Shown here: piece by piece, positions 26,659 to 35,987 of the stretch
Numbering within the stretch: the stretch's first letter is position 1
Layout: each line of letters begins with the position of its first letter
NCBI RefSeq assembly: GCF_034259105.1
Contig: NZ_CP139478.1
Span: 631,001-695,000 of the forward strand
Source: Limosilactobacillus reuteri
GTDB lineage: Bacteria > Bacillota > Bacilli > Lactobacillales > Lactobacillaceae
Reading direction: 5' to 3'
Length of the DNA: 64,000 nt
The notes under the pieces: model-generated
What the model was told of the DNA's origin: nothing
Databases searched by the model: none
What the model saw: the letters and a program-made list of their open reading frames with translations, nothing else
Program-made: the position numbers and the translations under genes

Positions 26659-29313
26659 ATGAAAGAGTTGAAGAAGCTAAATAGTGCTCAAGTACGGCGG
26701 ATGTACTTGAAGTTTTTTGAAGAGCATGGCCACCAAGTTATGCCGAGTGCATCATTAGTTCCAGTAAATGATCCAACATTACTATGGATTAACTCTGGGG
26801 TTGCCACAATGAAGAAATACTTTGACGGAAAAGTTGTTCCTGACAATCCACGGATGACAAGCTCACAAAAAAGTATTCGAACGAACGATATTGAAAACGT
26901 TGGTAAGACTGCCCGGCACCATACCATGTTTGAAATGTTGGGTAATTTCTCTGTTGGTGATTACTTTAAAAATGAAGTAATTCCATGGGCTTGGGAATTA
27001 CTAACAAGTGATGAATGGTTTGGGTTTGATCCTGAACGGCTATACATTACTTATTACCCTAAAGATCATGACGCTTATAATCGCTGGCGTGAAGTAGGCG
27101 TTGCTGAAAACCACTTGATTGCTGATGAAGATAACTTCTGGGATATTGGTCAAGGTCCATCTGGTCCAGATACGGAAATTTTTTATGACCGTGGTCAAGA
27201 ATTTAATAATTTGGCCGATGATGATCCAGAAAATTACCCTGGTGGTGAAAATGAACGTTACCTTGAAATTTGGAACATTGTCTTTAGTCAATTTAACCAT
27301 ACGCCGGAAGATACTTACGAACCACTTCCTCATAAAAACATTGATACGGGGATGGGTCTTGAACGGGTTGTTTCAATCTTTGAAAATGCCCCTACCAATT
27401 TTGAAACCGACCTATTTATGCCATTAATCAAGCAAGCTGAAGAGTTTAGTGGTACTAAGAAGTATGGTCAAAATAAAGAAGACGATATTCAATTTAAGAT
27501 TATCGCTGATCATATTCGGACAATTACCTTTGCGATCGGGGATGGCGCTTTGCCTTCAAATGTTGGTCGTGGATACGTTATTCGGCGGTTGCTTCGGCGA
27601 GCAGTTGTTGCTGGAAAGAAGCTAGGAATCGATGAACCATTCTTAGCAAAGATGGTTCCAACAGTCGGCAAGATCATGGAAGACTACTATCCTGATGTTC
27701 TTAAAAATGCTGACTATATTGCTTCAGTTATTGAATCAGAGGAAGATCGCTTTAGTGCAACCTTAAATGGCGGATTAAACTTGTTGAATAACGTGATTGC
27801 TGAAGCTAAAGAAAATAAGACCAACGAAATTGATGGACGAACAGCCTTTAAACTTTATGATACTTATGGCTTCCCAATTGAATTAACCAAGGAATATGCT
27901 GAAGATGAAGGATTAACAGTTGATGAAAAGGGCTTCCAAGCAGCAATGACAGAGCAGCAAAATCGTGCTCGTAATGCCCGTGATATGGATAACGGGATGG
28001 GTGTTCAAACTGATTTGTGGACTTCATTCAAAGAAGATAGCAAATATGTTGGTTACACTGATTTGGCCGTTGATAATGCAAAAGTTATTGGTTTAGCACA
28101 TGATGGTCAACAAGCGGATGAAGCACAACCAGGTGATAAGAACATTGAATTAATTTTTGATGTAACGCCATTCTATGCTGAAATGGGAGGCCAAGTCGCT
28201 GATACTGGTGACATTATTGACAACTATGGTAAAAAAGTTGGTCGGGTGGTTGATGTTCAACATGCACCAAACCAGCAAAACCTTCACCGGGTAGAATTAA
28301 CTGCCCCTATTAAAAAGGGTGCTCGTTACAAACTGGTTGTTGACCGTATTCGTCACCTTAAGATTGAAAAGAACCATACAGCAACCCACTTGTTAGACCA
28401 AGCATTACGAAACGTTCTTGGTGGTCATACTCAACAAGCCGGATCATTAGTTGAAGAACATTACTTACGTTTTGACTTTAACCACTTTGGCCAGGTAACT
28501 GCTGAGGACCTTAAGAAGGTTGAAAACATGGTTAATGAGCAAATCTGGAAGGAAATCCCAGTCAAAACAGTTGAAACTGATATTGATTCTGCTAAGGAAA
28601 TGGGTGCCATCGCCTTATTCTCAGATAAGTATGGTGATAAGGTTCGGGTTGTAAAGATTGGTGACTTTAACACTGAATTCTGTGGTGGTGACCACGTTAA
28701 AAACACGAATGAGCTCGGTCTCTTCAAGATTGTTTCTGAAGGAGGAGTTGGTGCTGGAGTACGGCGGATCGAAGCAGTAACTTCCAGTGATGCCTTTAAG
28801 TTCCTTCAAGATCGTGATGACCTCTTAACAAAGAGTGCTGCTAGTTTGAAAGTTGCTCAGATTAAGGAAGTTCCTCACCAAGTAGAAACGCTGCAAAATG
28901 AACTTAAAGAAGCTCAGAAGCAAAATGAGTCTCTTCAAGCTAAGATTGCTGCTCAACAAGCCAATAATGTTTTTGAAAATGTTCAAACAACTAAGAATGG
29001 AAGTTTAATTGCTGCCGAAGTTCAAGTTGCTGGAATGGGTCAATTACGGCAACTTGCTGATACTTGGCGCTCAAAGGCTCTTTCTGATGTTCTAGTTCTT
29101 GCGACAGCCAGTGATGGTAAAGCAAACTTATTAGTGGCTGTTAGCGATGATAAAACTAAGGAAGGCTTAAAAGCCGGTGACCTTATTAAGGCGATTGCAC
29201 CAGCCATTAATGGTGGCGGTGGCGGTCGGCCAAACCTCGCCCAAGCTGGTGGAAAGAATCCAGCTGGAATTAAGGAAGCCTTAAGTCAAGCTAAAGATTA
29301 CCTCGATAAGTAA
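26659..29313 (+). CDS. alaS: Alanine-tRNA ligase
   Basis: AlaRS charges tRNA-Ala and edits Ser/Gly mischarging. The 884-residue protein contains the class II catalytic core (HHTMFEMLGNFSVGD near residue 82, RGYVIRRLLRRA near 304), the editing domain with HTATHLL near 573 and CGGDH near 675, a coiled coil near 745-775 and the C-terminal GGGGGRPNLAQAGG. I chose ATG 26659 (AGAAAGGGCG upstream), because the in-frame TTG at 26623 is inside the T-box terminator. A strong terminator follows. Confidence 0.97.
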   Translation: MKELKKLNSAQVRRMYLKFFEEHGHQVMPSASLVPVNDPTLLWINSGVATMKKYFDGKVVPDNPRMTSSQKSIRTNDIENVGKTARHHTMFEMLGNFSVGDYFKNEVIPWAWELLTSDEWFGFDPERLYITYYPKDHDAYNRWREVGVAENHLIADEDNFWDIGQGPSGPDTEIFYDRGQEFNNLADDDPENYPGGENERYLEIWNIVFSQFNHTPEDTYEPLPHKNIDTGMGLERVVSIFENAPTNFETDLFMPLIKQAEEFSGTKKYGQNKEDDIQFKIIADHIRTITFAIGDGALPSNVGRGYVIRRLLRRAVVAGKKLGIDEPFLAKMVPTVGKIMEDYYPDVLKNADYIASVIESEEDRFSATLNGGLNLLNNVIAEAKENKTNEIDGRTAFKLYDTYGFPIELTKEYAEDEGLTVDEKGFQAAMTEQQNRARNARDMDNGMGVQTDLWTSFKEDSKYVGYTDLAVDNAKVIGLAHDGQQADEAQPGDKNIELIFDVTPFYAEMGGQVADTGDIIDNYGKKVGRVVDVQHAPNQQNLHRVELTAPIKKGARYKLVVDRIRHLKIEKNHTATHLLDQALRNVLGGHTQQAGSLVEEHYLRFDFNHFGQVTAEDLKKVENMVNEQIWKEIPVKTVETDIDSAKEMGAIALFSDKYGDKVRVVKIGDFNTEFCGGDHVKNTNELGLFKIVSEGGVGAGVRRIEAVTSSDAFKFLQDRDDLLTKSAASLKVAQIKEVPHQVETLQNELKEAQKQNESLQAKIAAQQANNVFENVQTTKNGSLIAAEVQVAGMGQLRQLADTWRSKALSDVLVLATASDGKANLLVAVSDDKTKEGLKAGDLIKAIAPAINGGGGGRPNLAQAGGKNPAGIKEALSQAKDYLDK

Positions 29314-29332
29314 ATCAAAAGGGAGCAAGACA

Positions 29333-29357
29333 GAAGTCACTTGTGACTTCGTTTTTT
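29333..29357 (+). terminator. Terminator after alaS
   Basis: GAAGTCAC-TT-GTGACTTC perfect hairpin followed by GTTTTTT. Confidence 0.85.
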
Positions 29358-29398
29358 GACGCGAAGCTAGCCTCTGGGAGCCCCCGCAAGCAACAATA

Positions 29399-29490
29399 GG
29401 CCTCCAACGTTTTTTTACCGGGCGTTGGAGGCCATTGGTGTACTGCGCCATTTGTCTTTTATGAAAGTAACTTGACTTATGTCACAGTCC
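29399..29490 (+). repeat. Dispersed ~92-bp repeat, copy A
   Basis: This copy matches the inverted copy at 38378-38470 over its whole length with scattered substitutions. It starts with a hairpin (GGCCTCCAACG ... CGTTGGAGGCC around TACCGGG) and continues through GTAC...TTTATGA...AGTAAC to TTATGTCACAG. It carries no gene. With the alaS terminator upstream and another hairpin downstream it fills most of the 400-nt gap before ireB. Confidence 0.8.
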
Positions 29491-29493
29491 AAG

Positions 29494-29538
29494 AGATTGA
29501 AAGAAACCAATTTTTGAGTTCTTTCAATCTTTCTTTTT
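29494..29538 (+). terminator. Perfect 12-bp hairpin with T-run
   Basis: AGATTGAAAGAA (29494-29505) pairs with TTCTTTCAATCT (29519-29530), followed by TTCTTTTTG. It is a second terminator between alaS and ireB. Confidence 0.75.
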
Positions 29539-29645
29539 GTAAGAACTTCTTAAGGTAATAAAAAATACTATCAAGAAGCTCTATTATCAGCTATAATATA
29601 AAACTTGTAGTTTAAGATAAAACTAATATTACTGTTTACTTACAA

Positions 29646-29674
29646 TTGACAAATGTAAATTGTGATTTTAATAA
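29646..29674 (+). promoter_or_regulatory. Promoter of ireB operon
   Basis: TTGACA (29646-29651), 17-nt spacer, TAATAA (29669-29674), about 50 nt upstream of ireB. Confidence 0.6.
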
Positions 29675-29723
29675 AAATATAGTAAAATTGATGGTTGAAA
29701 AGAATATCTGGAGGTGACGATTG

Positions 29724-29990
29724 ATGGCTACAAATGATAAAACGATGTTCTTTGATTTCGGTCAAGAACGTCAAGAAGATATCAAGCAAACATTAAAGAC
29801 GGTTTATGAATCATTAGAAGAAAAGGGATACAACCCGACTAATCAAATTGTCGGTTATCTTTTATCTGGTGATCCGGCTTATATTCCGCGTTTGAATGAT
29901 GCACGTAACTTGATTCGTCAACATGAACGTGACGAAATTATTGAAGAGCTTATTCGGTCATACCTAAAGAATAACGGTGAAACTAAATGA
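29724..29990 (+). CDS. ireB: IreB family regulatory protein (UPF0297)
   Basis: This 88-residue protein begins with the family hallmark DKTMFFDFG and continues with the conserved [21 protein letters not shown] segment. In Enterococcus IreB is a phosphorylation target of the PASTA kinase IreK and controls cephalosporin resistance; the same role here is inference. A TTG at 29721 and ATG at 29724 are both possible starts behind GGAGGTGA; I prefer ATG. The stop overlaps the ATG of yqgF by 4 nt (ATGA), the normal ireB-yqgF-DUF1292 order. Confidence 0.93.
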   Translation: MATNDKTMFFDFGQERQEDIKQTLKTVYESLEEKGYNPTNQIVGYLLSGDPAYIPRLNDARNLIRQHERDEIIEELIRSYLKNNGETK

Positions 29991-30430
29991 GATTAATGGG
30001 ATTAGACGTTGGCTCTAAAACGGTTGGCATTTCCGTAAGCGATCCTCTCGGTTGGACGGCCCAAGCAGTTGAGATTATTCCAATTGATGAAGAAAACGAA
30101 ATTTTTGGGATTGATCGTGTTGCCGAGCTAGTGAAAAAAGAACAGGTAGCTGGGTTTGTAATTGGCCTTCCTAAAAATATGAATAATACAGAAGGTCCTC
30201 GTGTTGAAGCATCTCAGCACTATGGTAAGCTATTACAACAACGTTTTCCAGATATTCCTATTGACTTTCAAGATGAACGTTTAACGACGGTTGAGGCACA
30301 CCGAATGCTAGTTGAAGAAGCGGACATTTCACGTGCTAAGCAGAAAAAAGTTATCGATGAAGTTGCAGCAACGTTCATTTTACAAAGCTATTTGGATCGC
30401 CATGGCCGCCTTGTGAATAAGCTAAAATGA
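29987..30430 (+). CDS. yqgF: Holliday junction resolvase-like protein YqgF/RuvX
   Basis: The 147-residue protein has the RNase H-like fold motifs of Yqg[13 protein letters not shown] at the N-terminus, [13 protein letters not shown] near residue 63 and [15 protein letters not shown] near 93, plus a C-terminal [10 protein letters not shown]. Family members have been linked to 16S rRNA 5'-end maturation and to junction resolution. It overlaps ireB by 4 nt and precedes a DUF1292 gene by 9 nt. Confidence 0.95.
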   Translation: MRLMGLDVGSKTVGISVSDPLGWTAQAVEIIPIDEENEIFGIDRVAELVKKEQVAGFVIGLPKNMNNTEGPRVEASQHYGKLLQQRFPDIPIDFQDERLTTVEAHRMLVEEADISRAKQKKVIDEVAATFILQSYLDRHGRLVNKLK

Positions 30431-30439
30431 GGTATTAAA

Positions 30440-30736
30440 ATGAGTAAACAAGAAAATAACGAAGACATGATTACATTAATTGATGAGAATGGTAATGAAC
30501 AATTATTTAAGGAATTGTTTACGTTTGATTCTGATGATTATGGCAAATCATATATCTTTATCTATCCAGCGGAACAAGAAAATGACGATTCCGTTGATAT
30601 TCAAGCTTACATTATAGCTGATAATGAAGATAACGATGGACAGGACCTTGTTCCAATTGAAGATGATAAGGAATGGGACATGGTTGAAGAAGTATTAAAT
30701 ACTTTCCTTGATAATGATGGTAATTTCAAGGCTTAA
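30440..30736 (+). CDS. DUF1292 family protein (YrzB type)
   Basis: The 98-residue acidic protein has the DUF1292 pattern: [21 protein letters not shown] near the N-terminus, then a strand pair YIFIYPA and a C-terminal [13 protein letters not shown] helix. It is the standard third member of the ireB-yqgF-yrzB operon. No catalytic residues or membrane segments are visible, and its function is unknown. ATG 30440 follows TGAGGTAT. Confidence 0.9.
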   Translation: MSKQENNEDMITLIDENGNEQLFKELFTFDSDDYGKSYIFIYPAEQENDDSVDIQAYIIADNEDNDGQDLVPIEDDKEWDMVEEVLNTFLDNDGNFKA

Positions 30737-30768
30737 TTAAAATTCCAGGATAAATAAAATATTAACAA

Positions 30769-30806
30769 AAGGGAGCTGTAGACACATTTGTCACAGTCCT
30801 TTTTCT
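30769..30806 (+). terminator. Terminator after the DUF1292 gene
   Basis: GGGAGCTGTAGACA pairs imperfectly with TGTCACAGTCC, followed by TTTTTC. The TGTCACAGTCC arm is shared with the end of dispersed repeat A. Confidence 0.65.
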
Positions 30807-30830
30807 TTACAAGCAGAAAGGATCATTAGG

Positions 30831-31367
30831 ATGATTTTAACAACCTTTATTATTTTGATTTTAATGGGGTGCTTTATAAATGGTCATCGCCGCGGATTAT
30901 TGACAATGACGTTAATGCTGGGGACATATATAGTAGCTTGGATCGTTGCTCGCCAGGGAGCCCAATTGATTGGTGGCTGGTTAAAATCATTATTACCAAG
31001 TATTGGAACTCCAGCAACATTTTCCGAGAGCTTGCTTGCAAATGTAAATAGTAATCTTTTCTTTTATAATGGGATTGCATTTATGATAATTTTTACAATT
31101 GTTTCAATTCTTTGTCACTGGGGCATTCGTCAGTTAAACTGGATAAAGAGGATTCCAGTGGTGGGGACAGTTGATAAAATTGCGGGTGGCTTAATCTCAT
31201 TTTTGATTGGCTATTTGATTATTTACGTTGTTTTACTAATTATGCAATTATTTCCAGCAGGTTGGTGGCAAATGCAAATAGCAAACTCAGAACTAGCGCG
31301 TTTTATGATTAATCAAACACCAGGAATAGCGCATTTAGTAATTGATACGCTAGTACAGGGAGGATAA
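30831..31367 (+). CDS. CvpA family membrane protein
   Basis: The 178-residue protein has four predicted membrane helices and the CvpA-family pattern, with an N-terminal GHRRGLLTMTLMLGTYI segment and VVGTVDKIAGGLISFLIGYLI near residue 107. In Bacillus the homologue (YshB) precedes mutS2, as here, where mutS2 starts 1 nt after its stop. CvpA relatives are linked to colicin production or envelope stress, but no biochemical role is settled. ATG 30831 follows AGAAAGGAT. Confidence 0.9.
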   Translation: MILTTFIILILMGCFINGHRRGLLTMTLMLGTYIVAWIVARQGAQLIGGWLKSLLPSIGTPATFSESLLANVNSNLFFYNGIAFMIIFTIVSILCHWGIRQLNWIKRIPVVGTVDKIAGGLISFLIGYLIIYVVLLIMQLFPAGWWQMQIANSELARFMINQTPGIAHLVIDTLVQGG

Positions 31368-31368
31368 A

Positions 31369-33744
31369 ATGAACAACAAAATTTTAGAAACATTAGAATT
31401 TGATCGAATAAAAGGACAACTGGCACAATACCTTGTTTCTGCCGCTGGTCGTTGCGAACTAACGCAGCTTGTTCCACAGACTGATTATGAAGCAGTTAAA
31501 GAGCTTTTGACAGAAACTACTGATGGAACCGATATTTTAAGGTTAGAAGATGGGATTCCTATTCCGCAACTAGCTGATATCAAACCGCAATTGAAACGTT
31601 TGAAAATTAAGGCAAATCTGAACGGCACGGAATTAGCTCAAATTACTAAAGTGCTGCAAACTAGTATGAGTGTAAAAAACTTTTTTGACCAGATGCGGGA
31701 GAAAAAAATTAAATTACGGGTTTTAACTACCCAAGTTGACCGCCTAGTTACAATTCCTTCAATTACCCAGCGGCTAGTTCGTTCGATCGATCCTGATGGA
31801 CGGATAAATGATGAAGCATCGGCTAAACTCCATGGTATTCGGCAATTAATTACCCAAACGGAAACAGAAATTCACCAACAAATGGAAAGGTATACTCGCG
31901 GGAAAAATGCGAAATACTTAAGCGACCCGATTGTCACAATGCGGAATGACCGCTATGTAATTCCAGTAATCGCTCGTTACCGAAATAAATTTGGCGGGGT
32001 TGTTCATGACCAAAGTGCTAGTGGACAAACATTATATATTGAACCTGCAGCCGTTGTGGAGACCAATAATCGGTTACGACAAGCGCAAATAGAAGAACGG
32101 CAAGAAATGCAACGGGTGTTAATTGAATTATCACAAATGATTGCTCCTTACCGGCATGATATTGGCCAGAATGAAGCAATTCTTGGACACCTTGACTTTA
32201 TTAATGCCAAGGCACGCTGGGCACATGATACTAAGGCAACGCTGCCACTCTTAAGCAAAGAAAATCATGTTTCACTACGGAAAGCGCGTCATCCCTTGAT
32301 TGATCCCCGGCGAGTAGTGACAAATGATATTAAGATTGGGGAAGATTACCAAGCGATTATTATTACCGGGCCCAACACTGGTGGTAAAACCATTACGCTT
32401 AAAACTTTGGGAATTATCCAGTTAATGGGACAATCCGGTTTGTTTATTCCCGCAGAAGAAGGCAGTACAATTGGGATCTTTGATAATGTATTTGCGGATA
32501 TCGGTGATGAACAATCATTGGAACAAAATCTGAGTACTTTCTCTGGGCATATGGATGGAGTAAAAGCAATTCTTGAACAAATTACAAGTCGTAGCTTAGT
32601 CCTTCTAGATGAGCTTGGTGCTGGAACTGATCCTAAAGAAGGGGCTGCTTTAGCAATGGCAATTCTTGATAATATTGGCAGTAAAGGAACCATGGTTGTA
32701 ATTACAACCCACTATCCTGAACTCAAAGTTTATGGCTATGATCGTGCTAAGACGATTAATGCTAGTATGGAATTTGACCAAGAAACTCTTAAGCCGACGT
32801 ATAAATTACTGCTAGGAATTCCTGGGCGGTCGAATGGATTAGAGATTGCTCAGCGATTAGGAATTAATCCCCAGGTTATTGATGAAGCACGGACATTTGT
32901 TAGTGATGATAGTCAAGACCTTAACAATATGATTGGTGATTTAGTAGAGCAGCGGAAAAAAGCACGTGAAGAAAGTGAAAGGCTGGCAAAACTAGTAGCC
33001 AAAAACGAAAAAGTTCAGCGTGACCTTGATGAGAAACTTACCCGCTTTAATGAACAGCGTGATAAGTTATATGAGCAAGCACGTTCAAAGGCCAATCATC
33101 AAGTTTCGATGGCGAAGAAAAAGGCTGATCGAATTATTCATCATTTGCGCCAGTTAGAAGTTCAACAGGGCGGAAATGTAAAAGAAAATGAATTAATTGA
33201 TGCACAAGGTCAATTAAACGCTCTTCATCGTGATAATCCCCGGTTGCAACACAACTCAGTATTACAACGGGCTAAGCAAAAGCATGATTTGCATAAAGGT
33301 GATGCAGTCTTGGTAAAATCTTATGGTCAATATGGAGAACTTTTATCTAAGCGGGGAAACCACAAGTGGGAAGTTCAGATTGGGATTCTTAAAATGGAAA
33401 TTGATGAGAATAATCTTGAAAAAGTAGCTAAGAAAGATCTCCCACGAGAAAAAGATGCAAAGCGGCGACCACGAGCTGCTGTGAGAACGACACAAACAAG
33501 AAAGACCTCGGCCCGTCTTGATTTGCGCGGTCATCGCTATGAACAAGCAATGAGTGAGCTAAGTAACTTTATTGATCATGCGTTGTTGAATAATCTTTCA
33601 ACAGTAACAATTATTCACGGAAAAGGAACCGGTGCTCTTCGTAAGGGAACGCAACAATATCTGCAAAGCAATCCACGGGTTAAATCATTCTCCTATGCTT
33701 CCCCTAATGCTGGTGGGGATGGAGCAACAATTGTTAATCTATAA
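31369..33744 (+). CDS. mutS2: MutS2 endonuclease / ribosome-rescue ATPase
   Basis: The 791-residue protein lacks the mismatch-recognition domain of MutS. It has the core and clamp region, an ABC-type ATPase with GPNTGGKT near residue 336 and LLDELGAGTDP, a coiled coil (about 515-620) and a C-terminal Smr domain with LDLRGHRYEQA near 718 and IHGKGTGALRKG near 746. MutS2 in Firmicutes has been implicated in recombination control and in splitting collided ribosomes. It is co-transcribed with cvpA. A short gap with a trxA ribosome binding site follows. Confidence 0.96.
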   Translation: MNNKILETLEFDRIKGQLAQYLVSAAGRCELTQLVPQTDYEAVKELLTETTDGTDILRLEDGIPIPQLADIKPQLKRLKIKANLNGTELAQITKVLQTSMSVKNFFDQMREKKIKLRVLTTQVDRLVTIPSITQRLVRSIDPDGRINDEASAKLHGIRQLITQTETEIHQQMERYTRGKNAKYLSDPIVTMRNDRYVIPVIARYRNKFGGVVHDQSASGQTLYIEPAAVVETNNRLRQAQIEERQEMQRVLIELSQMIAPYRHDIGQNEAILGHLDFINAKARWAHDTKATLPLLSKENHVSLRKARHPLIDPRRVVTNDIKIGEDYQAIIITGPNTGGKTITLKTLGIIQLMGQSGLFIPAEEGSTIGIFDNVFADIGDEQSLEQNLSTFSGHMDGVKAILEQITSRSLVLLDELGAGTDPKEGAALAMAILDNIGSKGTMVVITTHYPELKVYGYDRAKTINASMEFDQETLKPTYKLLLGIPGRSNGLEIAQRLGINPQVIDEARTFVSDDSQDLNNMIGDLVEQRKKAREESERLAKLVAKNEKVQRDLDEKLTRFNEQRDKLYEQARSKANHQVSMAKKKADRIIHHLRQLEVQQGGNVKENELIDAQGQLNALHRDNPRLQHNSVLQRAKQKHDLHKGDAVLVKSYGQYGELLSKRGNHKWEVQIGILKMEIDENNLEKVAKKDLPREKDAKRRPRAAVRTTQTRKTSARLDLRGHRYEQAMSELSNFIDHALLNNLSTVTIIHGKGTGALRKGTQQYLQSNPRVKSFSYASPNAGGDGATIVNL

Positions 33745-33834
33745 TTACTTACTATAAAAAAGTAAGCAACTTAAATGACATTTAAGAAGTGATTTGTTAG
33801 AATAACGTTAAGAAAAACAAAGGAGGAATTGAAG

Positions 33835-34149
33835 ATGGCTGTAAACGTAACTACAGATCAAACCTTTGAACAAGATACTGCAACTGGTGTCGATTTAATT
33901 GATTTTTGGGCAACTTGGTGTGGTCCCTGTCGGATGCAATCACCAGTAGTTGATGCACTATCTGATAAGATGCCCGATATTAAATTTTTTAAGATGGATG
34001 TTGACCAAAATCCAGAAATTGCACAAAAATTCCGGATTATGAGTATCCCTACATTAATGGTTAAGAAAGATGGCAAGGTAGTAGACCAAATCATTGGTTA
34101 TCATAGTGAAGATCAATTAAAGCAAATTTTACAACAATATGTTGATTAG
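33835..34149 (+). CDS. trxA: Thioredoxin
   Basis: The 104-residue cytoplasmic redox protein has the active site WATWCGPCRM (Cys about residues 29 and 32) and the cis-Pro loop MSIPTLMV near residue 72. I chose ATG 33835, 9 nt behind AAAGGAGG; a TTG two codons earlier is also in frame. It lies behind mutS2 with a 90-nt gap and ends at a bidirectional terminator shared with yslB. Confidence 0.96.
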   Translation: MAVNVTTDQTFEQDTATGVDLIDFWATWCGPCRMQSPVVDALSDKMPDIKFFKMDVDQNPEIAQKFRIMSIPTLMVKKDGKVVDQIIGYHSEDQLKQILQQYVD

Positions 34150-34150
34150 A

Positions 34151-34190
34151 AAAAAGCTGGAGAAAACTTTTTGTTTTCTTCCAGCTTTTT
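34151..34190. terminator. Bidirectional terminator between trxA and yslB
   Basis: AAAAAGCTGG-AGAAAAC and GTTTTCTTCCAGCTTTTT form a long stem with A and T runs on either side, so it can serve both converging genes. Confidence 0.9.
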
Positions 34191-34202
34191 CGTATTTTAA
34201 AC

Positions 34203-34757
34203 TTATTTTTTATCTTTTTTTCGTCGCTTTAGTAGTGAATGACGAGTTTCTTTTTTGGGGGCGTCTTCTTTTTCGTCAGGGCGATCAACAGTGATGAATG
34301 TTACCATCTCAGATCGTTCATTATCAGCTGAACTTTGTGGATCATTTTGAATCAAAATATCAACATAATCACGGTGACGGTCAAAGATCTTTGCCTCTGC
34401 AACCGTTCCAAGTTGAAACTCTACTTCTTGAGCAAGAAAACCACACTCTAAACCAAAGGAGGTTTCCTCTTCGTCTCTTTGAATCCGTTCCTTTACAATT
34501 ACCCCTGATAACCGCCACACTTGAGAAGTGTTGCTTTTTTTACGTAAAGCTAAACGGCCAAAGCCAAGTTGATTAGTGAGATATACTAGATCCTCGGCTG
34601 TAGCAACAGGATATACTCGAGCGAGATCTTTACCAATCCAATATAGCATCTCATCGGTTTCTTTGCCTAGGATGGCTGGTAAAATCACGTCGCGCATTGT
34701 TCCAGCCCCTAGCCCTTGATGACCGGCTATTAACTGATTATATAATTTCTGACTCAT
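34203..34757 (-). CDS. yslB: DUF2507 protein (YslB type)
   Basis: The 184-residue protein resembles the DUF2507/YslB family of the V4R-like fold (LPAILGKETDEMLYWIGKDLARVYP near the N-terminus, FGLECGFLAQEVE near residue 110). The C-terminal 25 residues are very basic (RHSLLKRRKKDKK). Function is unknown. I start it at ATG 34757 because AAGGAG lies 9 nt upstream. An IS30 element begins only 38 nt upstream of this codon, so the promoter is at least partly replaced. In relatives yslB lies close to murI (racE), as it did here before the insertion. Confidence 0.85.
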   Translation of the reverse strand: MSQKLYNQLIAGHQGLGAGTMRDVILPAILGKETDEMLYWIGKDLARVYPVATAEDLVYLTNQLGFGRLALRKKSNTSQVWRLSGVIVKERIQRDEEETSFGLECGFLAQEVEFQLGTVAEAKIFDRHRDYVDILIQNDPQSSADNERSEMVTFITVDRPDEKEDAPKKETRHSLLKRRKKDKK

Positions 34758-34794
34758 ATCCACTCGCTCCTTTTTAACAATCATTATTATTATA

Positions 34795-35867
34795 CGCCGT
34801 TTGTAAAATTAAGTTAGAAAAATAGAAAAGCCATTTGTGGTAGACTTTTAAATACCCCTAAACAAAAGAAAGGAAACCACAAATGACTTACACCCATCTT
34901 ACCACAAACGAGCTGACAATCATCGCCCATTCTTTCGTGCAAAAGCTTAAAGCGTACCGAGTGGCCCAAATGATCAACCGTTGCGCCGAAACCGTTTATC
35001 GCGTTTATCGTTACCTGGAAACCGGTGCCTCAATTGCTGATTATCAAGATCACTATATGCGCAATAAGCAACGTTGTGGCCGAAAACGTACTCAGTTGTC
35101 ACTGGCTGAACTCACTTATATCAACGACAAAATTGCCCAGGGGTGGACGCCTGATACCATTATTGGGCGCGCTGAGCGCCCAATTAGTTGTAACCGGCGA
35201 ACTCTTTACCGGATGTTTGAACGTGGCCAGTTCGGCTTCGATGTCCGTTCCTTGCCGATGCGAGGTAAGCGGCACCCGAATGGCTATGTCGAGCGCCGTG
35301 GGAAGGCTGGCCAATTGGGGCGAAGTATTCACGAGCGTGCCAAGGACTTTCCACACTATGCCACTGAATTTGGGCACCTTGAAGCTGATACCGTCCAAGG
35401 CAAAAAGCACCAAGGGGCGGTAATGACCCTGACCGAACGCCAATCGAAGGTCGAAATTGTACTCAATGTGCACGAAAAGACGGCTGATGCGATTAACCAA
35501 CACTTAAGTCAGTGGCTTCGGAAATTCCCGCGGCACTTCTTCAAATCGATTACCTTTGACAACGGAAAAGAATTCGCCGGCTGGCGCGAGATTACCAATC
35601 AATTTGACCTTCACACTTACTTTGCCGAGGTTGGTGCTCCCAATCAACGAGGGCTGAACGAAAACAACAACGGTCTTTTACGCCGGGATGGCTTAACGAA
35701 ACAGCTAGATTTCCGCAATCTTCCTGATGAATTGGTAACCCAACTGATGAGTAAGCGAAATAACCTGCCCCGTAAATCACTAGGCTATCGAACTCCATAT
35801 GAAGTATTCATGTCTTACGTCACTGATGAGCAACTATTTTCTTTCTAACTTAAATTGACATTTCGGG
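34795..35867 (+). mobile_element. IS30-family element (second type), 1,073 bp, copy 1
   Basis: Ends were set by comparison with the copy at 48640-49712 and by the inverted ends (CGCCGTTTGTAAAATTAAG against CCCGAAATGTCAATTTAAG). A 3-bp direct repeat ATA flanks it (34792-34794, 35868-35870), normal for IS30. The coding part is clearly richer in G+C than the surrounding genes, which suggests arrival from another lactic acid bacterium. It separates yslB from murI. Confidence 0.9.
34883..35848 (+). CDS. IS30-family transposase (321 aa)
   Basis: The protein has an N-terminal helix-turn-helix region, basic linker (RCGRKRTQLSL) and a DDE core: EADTVQGKKH near residue 173, TFDNGKEF near 229 and the NQRGLNENNNGLLR segment near 257 with the catalytic Glu. 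It is intact. It differs from the copy at 48728-49693 at two residues (Asn/Lys in QMIxRCAE and Thr/Ala in WREIxNQF). ATG 34883 follows AGAAAGGAAACC. Confidence 0.95.
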   Translation: MTYTHLTTNELTIIAHSFVQKLKAYRVAQMINRCAETVYRVYRYLETGASIADYQDHYMRNKQRCGRKRTQLSLAELTYINDKIAQGWTPDTIIGRAERPISCNRRTLYRMFERGQFGFDVRSLPMRGKRHPNGYVERRGKAGQLGRSIHERAKDFPHYATEFGHLEADTVQGKKHQGAVMTLTERQSKVEIVLNVHEKTADAINQHLSQWLRKFPRHFFKSITFDNGKEFAGWREITNQFDLHTYFAEVGAPNQRGLNENNNGLLRRDGLTKQLDFRNLPDELVTQLMSKRNNLPRKSLGYRTPYEVFMSYVTDEQLFSF

Positions 35868-35987
35868 ATACTTAAATTTCAAGATCTTAATAGGGTTAAA
35901 CCTGAAAAACTTGCAAAATCTTATGGAGAAAAGGATAATATAGTTTCAAGGTTTTAAACGTTTTAATGAATTAACGAGGTGAAGAGA

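Noticed and set aside
35099..35503. 134-codon antisense frame inside the 1,073-bp IS30 (also at 48944-49348)
   Set aside because: It lies wholly opposite the DDE domain, has no ribosome binding site and no recognisable family. It is a by-product of the GC-rich transposase gene.
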